A stretch of 64,000 nucleotides of DNA from positions 62,001 to 126,000 of the forward strand of contig NZ_JAGLEJ010000030.1 of assembly GCF_023145115.1 (NCBI RefSeq). Reading direction: 5' to 3'. This DNA is from Algiphilus sp. (GTDB lineage Bacteria; Pseudomonadota; Gammaproteobacteria; Nevskiales; Nevskiaceae). The notes under the pieces were generated by a model. That model searched no databases. It worked only from the letters and a program-made list of their open reading frames with translations, and was not told the DNA's origin. The position numbers were made by a program, and so were the translations under genes. Positions 24,732 to 33,737 of the stretch are shown here, in pieces. The number at the start of each line of letters is the position of its first letter. The first letter of the stretch is position 1.

Positions 24732-24898
24732 GTTGTCTCCTCGCCGGCGCGGTATCCGCGCTCTTGTTGTATCGAGCCGATCAGCATAGCGACGCCGCGC
24801 GCGGTGCGGCCATCGTAGAAATTGCCTATGCGGAACAGTCCCCCGACGGGCTTCGCGGGGCGTATCATGCCGGGCCACTACAGCGATGTGACGCCGCA

Positions 24899-26275
24899 TT
24901 GAAGATCATCATCCTCGGCGCCGGTCAGGTAGGGGCTTCGCTGGCGGACAATCTGGCTGGCGAGCAGAACGACGTGACGGTGGTCGACACCGACGAGACG
25001 CTGCTCAACGAACTGCGCGACCGACTCGACCTGCGCATCGTCCACGGGCATGCCTCGTATCCGCGCGTGCTGCGCGATGCCGGCGGCAACGACGCGGACA
25101 TGCTGATCGCGGTCACCGAGTCCGACGAGGTGAACATGGTCGCCTGCCGGATCGCGGCCAACCTCTTCAACACGCCCACCAAGATCGCGCGCGTGCGCGC
25201 CGACGAGTACCTGCGTTCGGCGGACGATCTGTTCAGCCACAGCAGCTTCCCGATGGAGATGCACATCTCCCCGGCGCAGCTGGTCACCGATGCCATCCGG
25301 CGGCTCATCGAGTACCCCGGGGCGCTGCAGGTGGTCGACTTCGCCGAGGGGCGCGTACGGCTCATCGGACTGCGCGCCTACTACGGCGGCCCGCTGGTCG
25401 GCCGCCAGCTGCGCGAGCTGCCGCAGCACCTACCCGGCCTCGACGCGCGCGTGGCGGCCATCTACCGCCGCGGCCGGCCGTTGCTGCCGGAGGGCGACAC
25501 CATCATCGAGGCCGAGGACGAGGTCTTCTTCATTTCCTCGGTGGATGCCGCGCCCAAGATCATGGCCGAGCTGCGCCGCGTGGATCGGCCGGTACGCCGC
25601 ATCATGCTGGCGGGTGGCGGCAATATCGGCCTCAAGCTGGCGCAGGCGCTGGAGGGCCACGCCCAGGTCAAGATCATCGAGCGCGACCGCAACCGTGCGC
25701 GCATGCTCTCGGAGAAGCTGGACCGGGGCATCGTGCTGTGCGGCGACGCCGCCGACGAGGATCTGCTGACCGAAGAGAACATCGAGGACATGGATGTGTT
25801 CTGCGCCATCACCAACGATGACGAGGCCAACATCCTGTCAGCGATGCTCGCCAAGCGGCTGGGCGCGCACAAGGCGCTGTCGCTGATCAACCGGCTGTCC
25901 TATATCGATCTGGTGGAGGGCGGCATCATCGACATCGCCATCTCGCCGCAGCAGGCGACGGTGTCGGCGGTGCTGGCGCACGTGCGGCGCGGCGACGTCG
26001 CGCGCGTGCACAGCCTGCGCAGGGGCGCGGCCGAGGCCATCGAGGCGGTGGCGCACGGGGATCGCGACAACTCGCGCGTGGTCGGCCGCCGGCTCGACGA
26101 GATCGACCTGCCGCCCGGCACCACCATCGGCGCCATCGTGCGCAACGAGAAGGTCATCATCGCGCACCGCGACGTCGTGATCGAGGGCGGCGATCACGTC
26201 GTGCTGTTCATCGTCGACCGCAAGTACACGCGCGCGGTGGAGGAGCTGTTCAACGTGCCGCCGACCTTCCTCTGA
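24899..26275 (+). CDS. trkA: TrkA, NAD-binding regulator of Trk potassium uptake
   Basis: 458 residues, the usual TrkA length, starting from a TTG at 24899 so that the protein begins MKIIILGAGQVGASLADNL. There are two Rossmann RCK units, each with a nucleotide motif (GAGQVG near 7-12, GGGNIG near 238) followed by an RCK_C domain (LVGRQLRELPQHLPGL; VVGRRLDEIDLPPGTTI). TrkA is a peripheral cytoplasmic subunit that gates TrkH in response to NADH/NAD+ or ATP/ADP. It overlaps trkH in TGATG. The TTG start may keep the level of this regulatory subunit low. Confidence 0.95.
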   Translation: MKIIILGAGQVGASLADNLAGEQNDVTVVDTDETLLNELRDRLDLRIVHGHASYPRVLRDAGGNDADMLIAVTESDEVNMVACRIAANLFNTPTKIARVRADEYLRSADDLFSHSSFPMEMHISPAQLVTDAIRRLIEYPGALQVVDFAEGRVRLIGLRAYYGGPLVGRQLRELPQHLPGLDARVAAIYRRGRPLLPEGDTIIEAEDEVFFISSVDAAPKIMAELRRVDRPVRRIMLAGGGNIGLKLAQALEGHAQVKIIERDRNRARMLSEKLDRGIVLCGDAADEDLLTEENIEDMDVFCAITNDDEANILSAMLAKRLGAHKALSLINRLSYIDLVEGGIIDIAISPQQATVSAVLAHVRRGDVARVHSLRRGAAEAIEAVAHGDRDNSRVVGRRLDEIDLPPGTTIGAIVRNEKVIIAHRDVVIEGGDHVVLFIVDRKYTRAVEELFNVPPTFL

Positions 26276-27747
26276 TGCGTCTGCCGCGGATGCAGCACCG
26301 CTACGCCACGGTGCAGCGGGTGGTGGGGCTGCTTCTCATGCTGTTCTCCACCACCATGCTGCCGCCGGCGCTGGTGGACCTGTTCTACCGCGAGGGCGTG
26401 GCGCTCTCCTTCGTGGTGGGTTTCGGCATCACGCTGGTGACGGGCGCACTGCTGTGGCTGCCGGTCTACTCGTTCCGGCGCGAGCTGAAGATCCGCGAGG
26501 GCTTCCTGGTCGCGGTGCTGTTCTGGACCGTGCTGAGCCTGTTCGCGGCGGTGCCGCTGTACCTGGCGCTGACGCCGCGACTGGGCATCGCGCAGGCGGC
26601 CTTCGAGGCGGTGTCGGGACTGACCACCACCGGTGCGACGGTCATCACCGGGCTGGACACGCTGCCCCACGGGGTCCTCTACTACCGCCAGCAGCTGCAG
26701 TGGCTCGGCGGCATGGGGATCATCGTCCTGGCCGTCGCCATCCTGCCGCTGCTGGGTGTCGGCGGCATGCAGATCTACCGCGCCGAGGTACCGGGGCCGA
26801 TCAAGGACAACAAGCTGACGCCGCGCATCCGCGAGACGGCGCGCGTGCTCTGGCAGATCTATCTGACCCTCACGGTGGCCTGCGCCCTGGCCTACTACCT
26901 GGCGGGCATGACGCCGTTCGACGCCGTCAGCCACGCCTTCTCGACGGTGTCGACGGCCGGCTTCTCGACCCACGACAACAGCATCGGGCATTTCGACAGC
27001 ACGCTCATCGAGATGATCTGCGTGGTGTTCATGATCAGCGGGGCCATCAACTTCGGCCTGCATTTCGCGATGCTGCGCGAGAAGCATCCGCTGGCGTACT
27101 GGCGGGACGCCGAGTTCAAGACCTTCATGGGGATCATCCTCGCGATCACGCTGTTCGTGACCGCGGTGCTGTGGATCTCGGGCACCTACGGCAGCGGGGT
27201 GAAGGCCTTCACGCACGCGCTCTTCCAGGTTGTCTCCATCGGCACGACGTCGGGATTCGGCACCGCCGATCACACCAGCTGGCCGCTGCTGCTGCCGCCG
27301 CTGCTGCTCTTCGCCAGCTTCATCGGCGGCTCGGCCGCCTCGACCACCGGCGGCATCAAGGTGGTGCGCGTCATGCTGCTGTTCAAGCAGGGCATACGCG
27401 AGGTGGTGCGCATGATCCACCCCAATGCCGAGTTGCCCATCAAGATCGGCCACCGCACGGTGCCCGACCGCGTCGTCCAGGCGGTGTGGGGCTTCTTCTC
27501 GGTGTACGCGGGCTTCTACCTGATCATCTTCTTCCTCATGCTCGCCGCCGGTCTCGACGTGGTGACCGCGTTCTCCGCGGTGGCGGCGACGCTGAACAAC
27601 CTCGGTCCCGGCCTCGGCGAGGTCGCGAGCAACTTCGCGGCAGTGAACGACTTCGGGCTGTGGGTGGGCGTGTTCGCGATGCTGCTGGGGCGGCTCGAGA
27701 TCTTCCCGCTCCTGGTGGTGCTCACCCCCTACTTCTGGCGACGCTGA
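26275..27747 (+). CDS. trkH: TrkH, potassium channel subunit
   Basis: 490 residues with the multi-span TrkH fold. It has four pore loops with glycine filters (TTTGATVITG, STAGFSTHDN, TSGFGTADH, and the LNNLGPGLGEV loop), GGMGIIVLAVAILPLLGVGGMQIYRAE between helices, and a C-terminal GRLEIFPLLVVLTPYFWRR that is nearly constant in the family. It imports K+ under control of TrkA, and its start shares a base with the trkA stop. Central to turgor control under high salt. Confidence 0.97.
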   Translation: MRLPRMQHRYATVQRVVGLLLMLFSTTMLPPALVDLFYREGVALSFVVGFGITLVTGALLWLPVYSFRRELKIREGFLVAVLFWTVLSLFAAVPLYLALTPRLGIAQAAFEAVSGLTTTGATVITGLDTLPHGVLYYRQQLQWLGGMGIIVLAVAILPLLGVGGMQIYRAEVPGPIKDNKLTPRIRETARVLWQIYLTLTVACALAYYLAGMTPFDAVSHAFSTVSTAGFSTHDNSIGHFDSTLIEMICVVFMISGAINFGLHFAMLREKHPLAYWRDAEFKTFMGIILAITLFVTAVLWISGTYGSGVKAFTHALFQVVSIGTTSGFGTADHTSWPLLLPPLLLFASFIGGSAASTTGGIKVVRVMLLFKQGIREVVRMIHPNAELPIKIGHRTVPDRVVQAVWGFFSVYAGFYLIIFFLMLAAGLDVVTAFSAVAATLNNLGPGLGEVASNFAAVNDFGLWVGVFAMLLGRLEIFPLLVVLTPYFWRR

Positions 27748-27829
27748 GGCGCCGCGCGCCCGGGGGCGGGGTGGTGCCCGGCGGTACACTGGGCGACCTC
27801 ATCCATTCCCGGAACCGGCGAGGCGCGCG

Positions 27830-29548
27830 GTGATCGAGCCCGAGATCGTCACCATCCTGATCATCGCCTCGCTGGTGGTGATCAGCATCTTCAGCAGCGT
27901 GCTCTCCTTCCGGATGGGCGCGCCGCTGCTGCTGGTGTTCCTGGGCGTCGGCCTGCTGGCGGGCGAGGACGGGATCGGCGGCATCGACTTCGACGATGCC
28001 CAGATCGCCTACTGGGGCTGCAGTCTGGCGCTGGCGGTCATCCTCTTCGACAGCGGCTTCGCCACGCCCTGGCGCGCCTATCGCAAGGCCGCGGCGCCGG
28101 CGCTGACGCTCGCCACCTTGGGCACGGTGCTCACCGCGCTGGTGGTGGCGGCCGGGGCGCGCCTGCTGCTGCCCATCGACTGGCCCACCGCGCTGCTGCT
28201 CGGCGCTTGCCTGTCGTCCACTGACGCGGCCGCGGTGTTCTTCCTGCTGCGCACCGGCGGCGTGCGCATCCGCGAGCGCGTGCGTTCCACGGTGGAGATC
28301 GAGTCGGGCACCAACGATCCGGTCGCCATCTTCATGGTGGTGGCGCTGCTGGCGGCAGTGGCCGGGGACCGCGACGGCATCGACGGCATGCTCATCACGC
28401 TGGTGCAGCAGATGGGGCTGGGCGCGGTGTTCGGCATCGGCGGCGGGCTCGCCATGGTGCGTCTGGTGAACGCGCTGGATATCGAGACCGCGCTCTACCC
28501 GGTTGCCGTCCTGGGCATGGCGCTGATCGTCTTCGCGGGCACCACCATGGTCGGCGGCAGCGGATTCCTGGCGGTGTACCTCGCCGGTCTGGTGGCGGGC
28601 AACCAGCGCCTCAAGGGCAAGTACTCCATGCGCCGCTTCCAGGCCGGGCTCACCTGGCTGGCGCAGATCCTGATGTTCGTGACGCTGGGCCTGTTCGCGG
28701 TGCCGTCGAGCTTCATCGACGTCATCTGGCCCGCCATCGGGCTGGCCCTGGTGCTGACGCTGCTCGCGCGTCCGCTGGCGGTGCTGATCTGTCTGCGGCC
28801 GCAGCGCTTCGACTGGCGCGAGACCGGCTTCGTGGGGTGGGTCGGTCTCCGCGGCGCGGTGAGCATCCTGCTGGCGATCCTGCCGTTGCGCGCCGGGCTG
28901 GCCGACGGGCAGCTGCTGTTCAATGTCGTCTTCCTGGTGGTGATCTTCTCGCTGCTGCTGCAGGGCTGGACGGTGCGGCTGGCAGCGCAGCGCCTGCGGC
29001 AGATGGAAGCGGCGCAGGCCGCGATGATCGACCGCATCGAGCTGGAGCTGCCCGGTCGCGCCGAGCACGAGCTGGTCGGCTACCGGCTGGCGGCCAACAG
29101 CCCGGCGCTTGGCGCCACCCGGATCCCGCGCTGGGCGCGCCCTTCCCTGATCCTGCGCAACGGCGAGAGCCTGCGCCCGCATCAGGCCGGTGCGCTGGAG
29201 CCGGGCGACACCGTCTATCTGTTCTGCGCCGAGCGCCATATCCGCCTGCTGGACCGCATCTACGCGGCCGTCGATACCGTCGATGCGCGCGACTTCCTCG
29301 GTGATTTCTCGCTGCCGCCCGATGCGTCGGCGGATTCCATCGCCCGTCGCTTCGACATCGATCTGCCACCGGACATGCGCGGCAAGACGCTGCGCGAGGT
29401 CTTCCGGGACCGGCTCCGCGGCAGCGTCGAGCTCGGCGACCGCGTGCCGCTGGGGCCCTTCGAGCTGATCGTGCGCGACATCAGTCCCGAAGGCGTGGTC
29501 GAGGAGGTCGGCCTGCTGCTCGACGACCCGGATATCGTGCGCCGCTAG
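27830..29548 (+). CDS. K+/H+ antiporter of the CPA1 family (CvrA/NhaP2 type)
   Basis: 572 residues. The first about 390 are a 12-13 helix CPA antiporter core, with the ion-site motifs SSTDAAAVFFLLR and ESGTNDPVAIFMV. Then comes a C-terminal RCK_C-like domain (HELVGYRLAANSPALG... GDTVYLFCAERHIRLLDRIYA) and a CorC/HlyC-like end (LGPFELIVRDI). This is the NhaP2/CvrA layout, a K+(Na+)/H+ antiporter that releases K+ at low osmolarity or high alkalinity. The GTG at 27830 has GAGGCG nearby. It follows trkAH by 82 bases and completes a K+ uptake/efflux locus. Confidence 0.92.
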   Translation: MIEPEIVTILIIASLVVISIFSSVLSFRMGAPLLLVFLGVGLLAGEDGIGGIDFDDAQIAYWGCSLALAVILFDSGFATPWRAYRKAAAPALTLATLGTVLTALVVAAGARLLLPIDWPTALLLGACLSSTDAAAVFFLLRTGGVRIRERVRSTVEIESGTNDPVAIFMVVALLAAVAGDRDGIDGMLITLVQQMGLGAVFGIGGGLAMVRLVNALDIETALYPVAVLGMALIVFAGTTMVGGSGFLAVYLAGLVAGNQRLKGKYSMRRFQAGLTWLAQILMFVTLGLFAVPSSFIDVIWPAIGLALVLTLLARPLAVLICLRPQRFDWRETGFVGWVGLRGAVSILLAILPLRAGLADGQLLFNVVFLVVIFSLLLQGWTVRLAAQRLRQMEAAQAAMIDRIELELPGRAEHELVGYRLAANSPALGATRIPRWARPSLILRNGESLRPHQAGALEPGDTVYLFCAERHIRLLDRIYAAVDTVDARDFLGDFSLPPDASADSIARRFDIDLPPDMRGKTLREVFRDRLRGSVELGDRVPLGPFELIVRDISPEGVVEEVGLLLDDPDIVRR

Positions 29549-29650
29549 CCTGCGGTCGCCGCCGGCCGGAACGGCCGTGCAGGCCTTCGAACGGTGTCGC
29601 GGTCGCGCTTTGGTGTATTTTGACGCGCTCAAGAGCCCGCTTCCGCGCGC

Positions 29651-30589
29651 ATGTCGGTATTCACCAAGGTTTCGCACAAGGCGCTCACCGCGTTCCTCGA
29701 ACAGTATCCGCTGGGTGCCCTGATCGGGTTCCAGGGCATCGGCGAGGGTGTCGAGAACACCAATTACTTCGTCGATACCGAGGACGGCCGCTTCGTGCTC
29801 ACGCTCTTCGAGCGTCTCGATCACGATGATCTGCCCTTCTTCCTGGGGCTGATGGCGCACTGTGCCGACCGGGGCGTGCCGGCGCCGCGCCCGCTGCGCG
29901 CGAAGGACGGCGAGGTGCTGCGCGAGCTGTGCGGCAAGCCCGCCGCACTGGTGCAGCGACTCGAGGGCGCCAGCGCGCTGACGCCGAACACGGCCCAGTG
30001 CCATGCCGCCGGCGAGGCGCTCGCCGATCTGCACAGCAGCGCGCGCTCGTTCCGGCTGACCGCGGCCAACACGCGCGGCCGCGACTGGCGCGTGGCCACC
30101 GCCGATCAGGTGCGCCCGCGGCTTCCGCCCGAGGCTGCCGCGCTGCTCGATACCGCGCTGGCGGCCGACGAGGCGGCACGCTGGACAGCGCTGCCGCAGG
30201 GCGTGATCCATGCCGACCTGTTCCGCGACAACGTCCTGTTCCAGGCGGATCAGGTCAGCGGCATCATCGACTTCTACTACGCCTGCAATGACGCGCTGCT
30301 GTTCGATCTCGCGGTGACCGTGAACGACTGGTGCTTCGAGCAGGACGGGCGTCTCAACCGCGCGCGCTATCGCGCGCTCACCGAAGCGTACTGCGCGCAG
30401 CGCGAACCCACCGAGACCGAGCAGGCCGACTGGTCGGGCGTGCTGTGCGCGGCGGCGCTGCGCTTCTGGCTGTCGCGCCTCTACGACTGGCACTTCCCGC
30501 GCGACGGCGACCTCGTGCACATCAAGGATCCCACGCCCTACGAGCGCATCCTCCGCTTCCATACCGGCGGGCAGCCGCTATCGCTGTGA
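29651..30589 (+). CDS. thrB: Homoserine kinase, aminoglycoside-phosphotransferase-like (type II ThrB)
   Basis: 312 residues; MSVFTKVSHKALTAFLEQYPLG is the opening of the APH-type ThrB found in pseudomonads and relatives. GIGEGVENTNYFV is the nucleotide loop, QGVIHADLFRDNVLF contains the catalytic Asp189 and Asn194, and SGIIDFYYACND the metal-binding Asp. It phosphorylates homoserine in threonine biosynthesis using ATP. Two bases separate its stop from the ATG of the TRAP small-permease gene, so they are probably translationally linked, an unusual partner for thrB. Confidence 0.93.
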   Translation: MSVFTKVSHKALTAFLEQYPLGALIGFQGIGEGVENTNYFVDTEDGRFVLTLFERLDHDDLPFFLGLMAHCADRGVPAPRPLRAKDGEVLRELCGKPAALVQRLEGASALTPNTAQCHAAGEALADLHSSARSFRLTAANTRGRDWRVATADQVRPRLPPEAAALLDTALAADEAARWTALPQGVIHADLFRDNVLFQADQVSGIIDFYYACNDALLFDLAVTVNDWCFEQDGRLNRARYRALTEAYCAQREPTETEQADWSGVLCAAALRFWLSRLYDWHFPRDGDLVHIKDPTPYERILRFHTGGQPLSL

Positions 30590-30591
30590 GG

Positions 30592-31122
30592 ATGGCGCTG
30601 CTGGTCGCCGCGCGCGCGGTGCGGGCGTGCAATGTCGCGGTGGCACGCGCCATGGCGTGGCTGGCCCTGGCGATGGTGGTGACCTTCCTGGCGGTCGTGG
30701 TACTGCGCTACGGCTTCGGCATCGGACTGATCGCGCTGCAGGAGACCGCCCAGTACCTGCACGCCGCCATCTTCCTGCTCGCCGCGGCCGGCGGCATCGT
30801 CGCCGACCGGCACGTGCGCGTGGACGTGCTGCGCAACCGTTTCTCGCCCGCGGTGCAGCGGCGCGTCGAGATCGGCGGGCATCTGCTGCTGCTGCTGCCC
30901 TTTGCGCTGTTCCTGCTGTGGGCGGTGATGCCGTACGTCGCCGAGTCCTGGCGTCTGGGCGAGACATCGGTGGAGAGCTCGGGCCTGCCCTTGGTCTATC
31001 TGCTCAAGACGTTGATGCCGGTCGCGGCGTTACAGCTGGCGCTGCAGGCGGTGGCGTCGGCGGTGCTGCTGGCTGTCGGCGGCGAAACGCTCGACGCGCC
31101 GGCCCACGAGGAGGGGCTGTAA
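30592..31122 (+). CDS. TRAP transporter small permease (DctQ type)
   Basis: 176 residues with four membrane helices. LVLRYGFGIGLIALQETAQYLHAAIFLLAAAGGIVADRHVRVDVL is the characteristic second-helix stretch, in which an amphipathic E..Q.yL helix precedes a helix ending in HVRVD. DctQ pairs with the large permease to form the membrane unit of tripartite substrate-binding transporters driven by a Na+ or proton gradient. It is fused to no other domain. It lies between thrB and the large permease. Confidence 0.85.
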   Translation: MALLVAARAVRACNVAVARAMAWLALAMVVTFLAVVVLRYGFGIGLIALQETAQYLHAAIFLLAAAGGIVADRHVRVDVLRNRFSPAVQRRVEIGGHLLLLLPFALFLLWAVMPYVAESWRLGETSVESSGLPLVYLLKTLMPVAALQLALQAVASAVLLAVGGETLDAPAHEEGL

Positions 31123-32478
31123 GTGGCCTGGGTGGCGATCCTGATGTTCGTGGTGGCCTGCGGCGTTCTGCTGCTGGGCTACCCGGTGGCCTTCACGCTG
31201 GCGGGTGTCGCGCTGTGGTTCGCGCTTCTGGGCATCGGCATCGGCGCCTTCGAGGCCGTGCAGCTGCTCGATGTGGCCAGCCGCGTCTACGGCACCATGA
31301 GCAATGCCACCCTGATGGCGGTGCCGCTGTTCGTCTTCATGGGCGTGATGCTCGAGCGCAGCCGGCTTGCCGAGCAACTGCTGCAGACCATGGGCGCGCT
31401 GTTCGGACGCGTGCGCGGCGGTCTGCTCGCGTCGGTGGTGGTGGTAGGGGCGCTGCTCGCGGCCAGCACCGGCATCGTCGGCGCCACCGTGGTGGCGATG
31501 GGCCTGATCTCGATGCCCACGCTGCTGTCGCGCGGCGTGGCGCCGCCGCTGGCCAGCGGTGCCATCTGCGCCTCCGGCACGCTGGGTCAGATCATTCCAC
31601 CGTCGATCGTGCTGGTGCTGCTCGGCGATGTCCTCTCCTCGGCCTACCAGCAGGCCCAGCTGCGCGCCGGCATCTGGTCGGTGGAGACGGTGTCGGTGGG
31701 CGACCTCTTCGCGGGCGCGCTGGTGCCCGGCGTCATCCTGGTGGTGGTCTACGTCATCTACGTGCTGTTCGCCTCGCGGCACACGGCCGCCGCGGGCGAC
31801 GGCGCCCGCGAGCCCATGCCGTCCATGGCAACGGTGGGGGTGGCGCTGCTGCCGCCGGTCGCGCTCATCGTGCTGGTGCTGGGCGCCATCCTGGGTGGCT
31901 ATGCCACAGCCACCGAGGCCGCCGGCATCGGCGCCGGTGGCAGCGTGCTGCTGGCCGCGCTGCGCGGCCGGCTCGACGGACGGGAACTGCTCGCTACCGC
32001 GCGCCAGACGGTGGCGGTCACCACCATGGTGTTCATGATCCTGGTGGGTGCGTCGATGTTCGCGATGACCTTCAACGCCTACGGCGGCGACCTGCTGATC
32101 CAGCGCACCCTGACCGAGCTGCCCGGCGGGCCGGTGGCCGCGCTGATCTGCGTGATGGTGCTGATGTTCCTGCTCGGCTTCGTGCTCGACTTCATCGAGA
32201 TCGTCTTCGTGGTCGTACCCATCGTCGCCGTGCCGCTGCTGATGATGGGGCTGGATCCGGTCTGGCTGGGCGTGCTCATGGCAATGAACCTGCAGACCAG
32301 CTTCCTGACGCCGCCCTTCGGCTTCGCGCTGTTCTATCTGCGCGGCGTCGCGCCTCCCGAGGTGCGGACCCTCGACATCTATCGCGGGGTGGTGCCGTTC
32401 ATCGGGATCCAGCTCGTCATCCTGCTGCTGGTGGCGCTGGTGCCGGTGCTGGCCACCTGGCTGCCGGGGGTGCTGTAG
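31123..32478 (+). CDS. TRAP transporter large permease (DctM type)
   Basis: 451 residues, 12 helices, GTG start directly abutting the small-permease stop. Typical motifs: LGYPVAFTLAGVALWFALLGIG at the N-terminus, a MSNATLMAVPLFVFMGVMLERS segment, ASTGIVGATVVAMG, GAICASGTLGQIIPPSIVLVLLGD and the C-terminal NLQTSFLTPPFGFALFYLRGVAP. It carries the transported solute through the membrane. No gene for a periplasmic binding protein (DctP/TAXI) is in the window, although such proteins decide substrate choice, so what is transported cannot be said. Confidence 0.93.
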   Translation: MAWVAILMFVVACGVLLLGYPVAFTLAGVALWFALLGIGIGAFEAVQLLDVASRVYGTMSNATLMAVPLFVFMGVMLERSRLAEQLLQTMGALFGRVRGGLLASVVVVGALLAASTGIVGATVVAMGLISMPTLLSRGVAPPLASGAICASGTLGQIIPPSIVLVLLGDVLSSAYQQAQLRAGIWSVETVSVGDLFAGALVPGVILVVVYVIYVLFASRHTAAAGDGAREPMPSMATVGVALLPPVALIVLVLGAILGGYATATEAAGIGAGGSVLLAALRGRLDGRELLATARQTVAVTTMVFMILVGASMFAMTFNAYGGDLLIQRTLTELPGGPVAALICVMVLMFLLGFVLDFIEIVFVVVPIVAVPLLMMGLDPVWLGVLMAMNLQTSFLTPPFGFALFYLRGVAPPEVRTLDIYRGVVPFIGIQLVILLLVALVPVLATWLPGVL

Positions 32479-32553
32479 GGCGGGGTTGCTGCGGCTGCGG
32501 CGCCGCGCTGGTGCGGTCTCGAGGTCCGCACCATGGAACCGCGATGCGGCCTC

Positions 32554-32988
32554 TCACCCCTTCTGCGCGAACACCTCCGCCGGCAGCGCATAACTCCCGG
32601 TCGCGTGCACGGCCGGTGCCTCGTCGACCGCGCCGGCGACGGCGCTCATCACGGCCAGCCGGCGGCCCATCTTGAGAATGCGCGCGCCGGCGGTGATCTC
32701 GCGCGGGGCGCAGGCGCGCAGGAAGTGCATGTTGAGATCGGCGGTCACCGCCATCGGACGCTCGCCGATGTGCGCGAGTACGGCGGCATACATGGCGGTG
32801 TCGATGGCGGCGAACAGCGTCGGGCCGGAGACGCGCTCGCCGGGGCGCAGCATGCGCGGGGAGAACGGGATGCGGATGGTGGCGGCGCCGTCGCCCACCG
32901 ATTCGACACGGACACCCATGGTGTCGGATTCGGGCAGTCCGGCGTGGATGATGGCCTCTACGCGGGCCGCGCTCAGAAGGGTTTCCAT
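32554..32988 (-). CDS. PaaI-type hotdog thioesterase
   Basis: 144-residue hotdog-fold protein. LRPGERVSGPTLFAAIDTAMYAAVLAHIGERPMAVTADLNMHFLRACAPREITAGARILKMGRRLAVMSA is the central helix and strands seen in PaaI-like acyl-CoA thioesterases. The conserved Asp in FAAIDTAMY stands at the usual catalytic position. The substrate is unknown. The ATG overlaps the end of the TauE/SafE gene by 16 bases, so it is translated as the second gene of that pair. No strong ribosome site is visible. Confidence 0.82.
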   Translation of the reverse strand: METLLSAARVEAIIHAGLPESDTMGVRVESVGDGAATIRIPFSPRMLRPGERVSGPTLFAAIDTAMYAAVLAHIGERPMAVTADLNMHFLRACAPREITAGARILKMGRRLAVMSAVAGAVDEAPAVHATGSYALPAEVFAQKG

Positions 32989-33722
32989 GCCTGGATTATG
33001 CCGTCGATCAGCAGCTGGGCGGCCAGCACCACCAGCACGATGCGGAACGCCGCGCGGAACCGGGCCTCGGGCAGGCGGTCGCCGAAGCGGGTGCCGATGG
33101 CGGTGCCGGCGATCGCCGCCAGGCACATGCCGGCCGCCAGCGCCGGGCGCTGCAGGAGCGCGGTGCCGGCCAGCGCGAAGCCGACGATCTTGATGAGGTG
33201 GCCGAGCATCTGCGCGGCGGCGATGGTGCCGACCACGCGGGGGCGGTCCCAGTCGGGCCGCACGAGCATGCGGCCGACGATCAGGCCGGTGGCGCCGATG
33301 AACATGCCCGCGGTGCCGTTGAGCAGTCCGGCGCCGGCGTAGGCCGCCGAAGGCGGCAGTCGCGGGCCCCGCTCCGGGGCGCGGGAACGACGCGGCAGCA
33401 GCGACAGCAGGATCAGGCCGCCGAGGGCGATGGCCGCCCAGTACGACGGCACCCGGTCGGCGAGCGGCGCGAACATCACCGCCGCGGGAAGTCCGGCGGC
33501 GAGGAACACCAGCAGGGCGCGCCCGTCGACGGCCTGGAGATAGGACAGGCTCCGCGTGCCGTTGGCGACCATCTGCACGATCGCGAACAGGGGCACCGCT
33601 TCGGCCGGCGGCAGCCCCGCCGCGAACAGCACCGCGATCAGCAGCGTGCCGCCGCCGAGACCCAGCGCGCCGGAGAGGACGGCGCCGACGAAGGCGGCAC
33701 CGCAGAGTGCCGCGCTCAGCAC
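32973..33722 (-). CDS. Sulfite exporter TauE/SafE family permease
   Basis: 249 residues, eight predicted membrane helices. The N-terminal FVGAVLSGALGLGGGTLLIAVLF carries the family GxxxGxGGG motif, and the second half repeats it in a degenerate form (GLLNGTAGMFIGATGLIVGRML). Family members export sulfite, sulfoacetate or other organosulfonates; the substrate here is unknown. Start is a GTG at 33722 overlapping nothing, 15 bases after the stop of the outer-membrane protein gene. Confidence 0.88.
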   Translation of the reverse strand: MLSAALCGAAFVGAVLSGALGLGGGTLLIAVLFAAGLPPAEAVPLFAIVQMVANGTRSLSYLQAVDGRALLVFLAAGLPAAVMFAPLADRVPSYWAAIALGGLILLSLLPRRSRAPERGPRLPPSAAYAGAGLLNGTAGMFIGATGLIVGRMLVRPDWDRPRVVGTIAAAQMLGHLIKIVGFALAGTALLQRPALAAGMCLAAIAGTAIGTRFGDRLPEARFRAAFRIVLVVLAAQLLIDGIIQAWKPF

Positions 33723-33737
33723 GGTCGGCGGCCGGTC

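Noticed and set aside
24710..24898. Upstream in-frame extension of TrkA
   Set aside because: The family begins at MKIIILGAGQVG, and the extension runs through the divergent lipoprotein's start region; the TTG at 24899 fits the family length.
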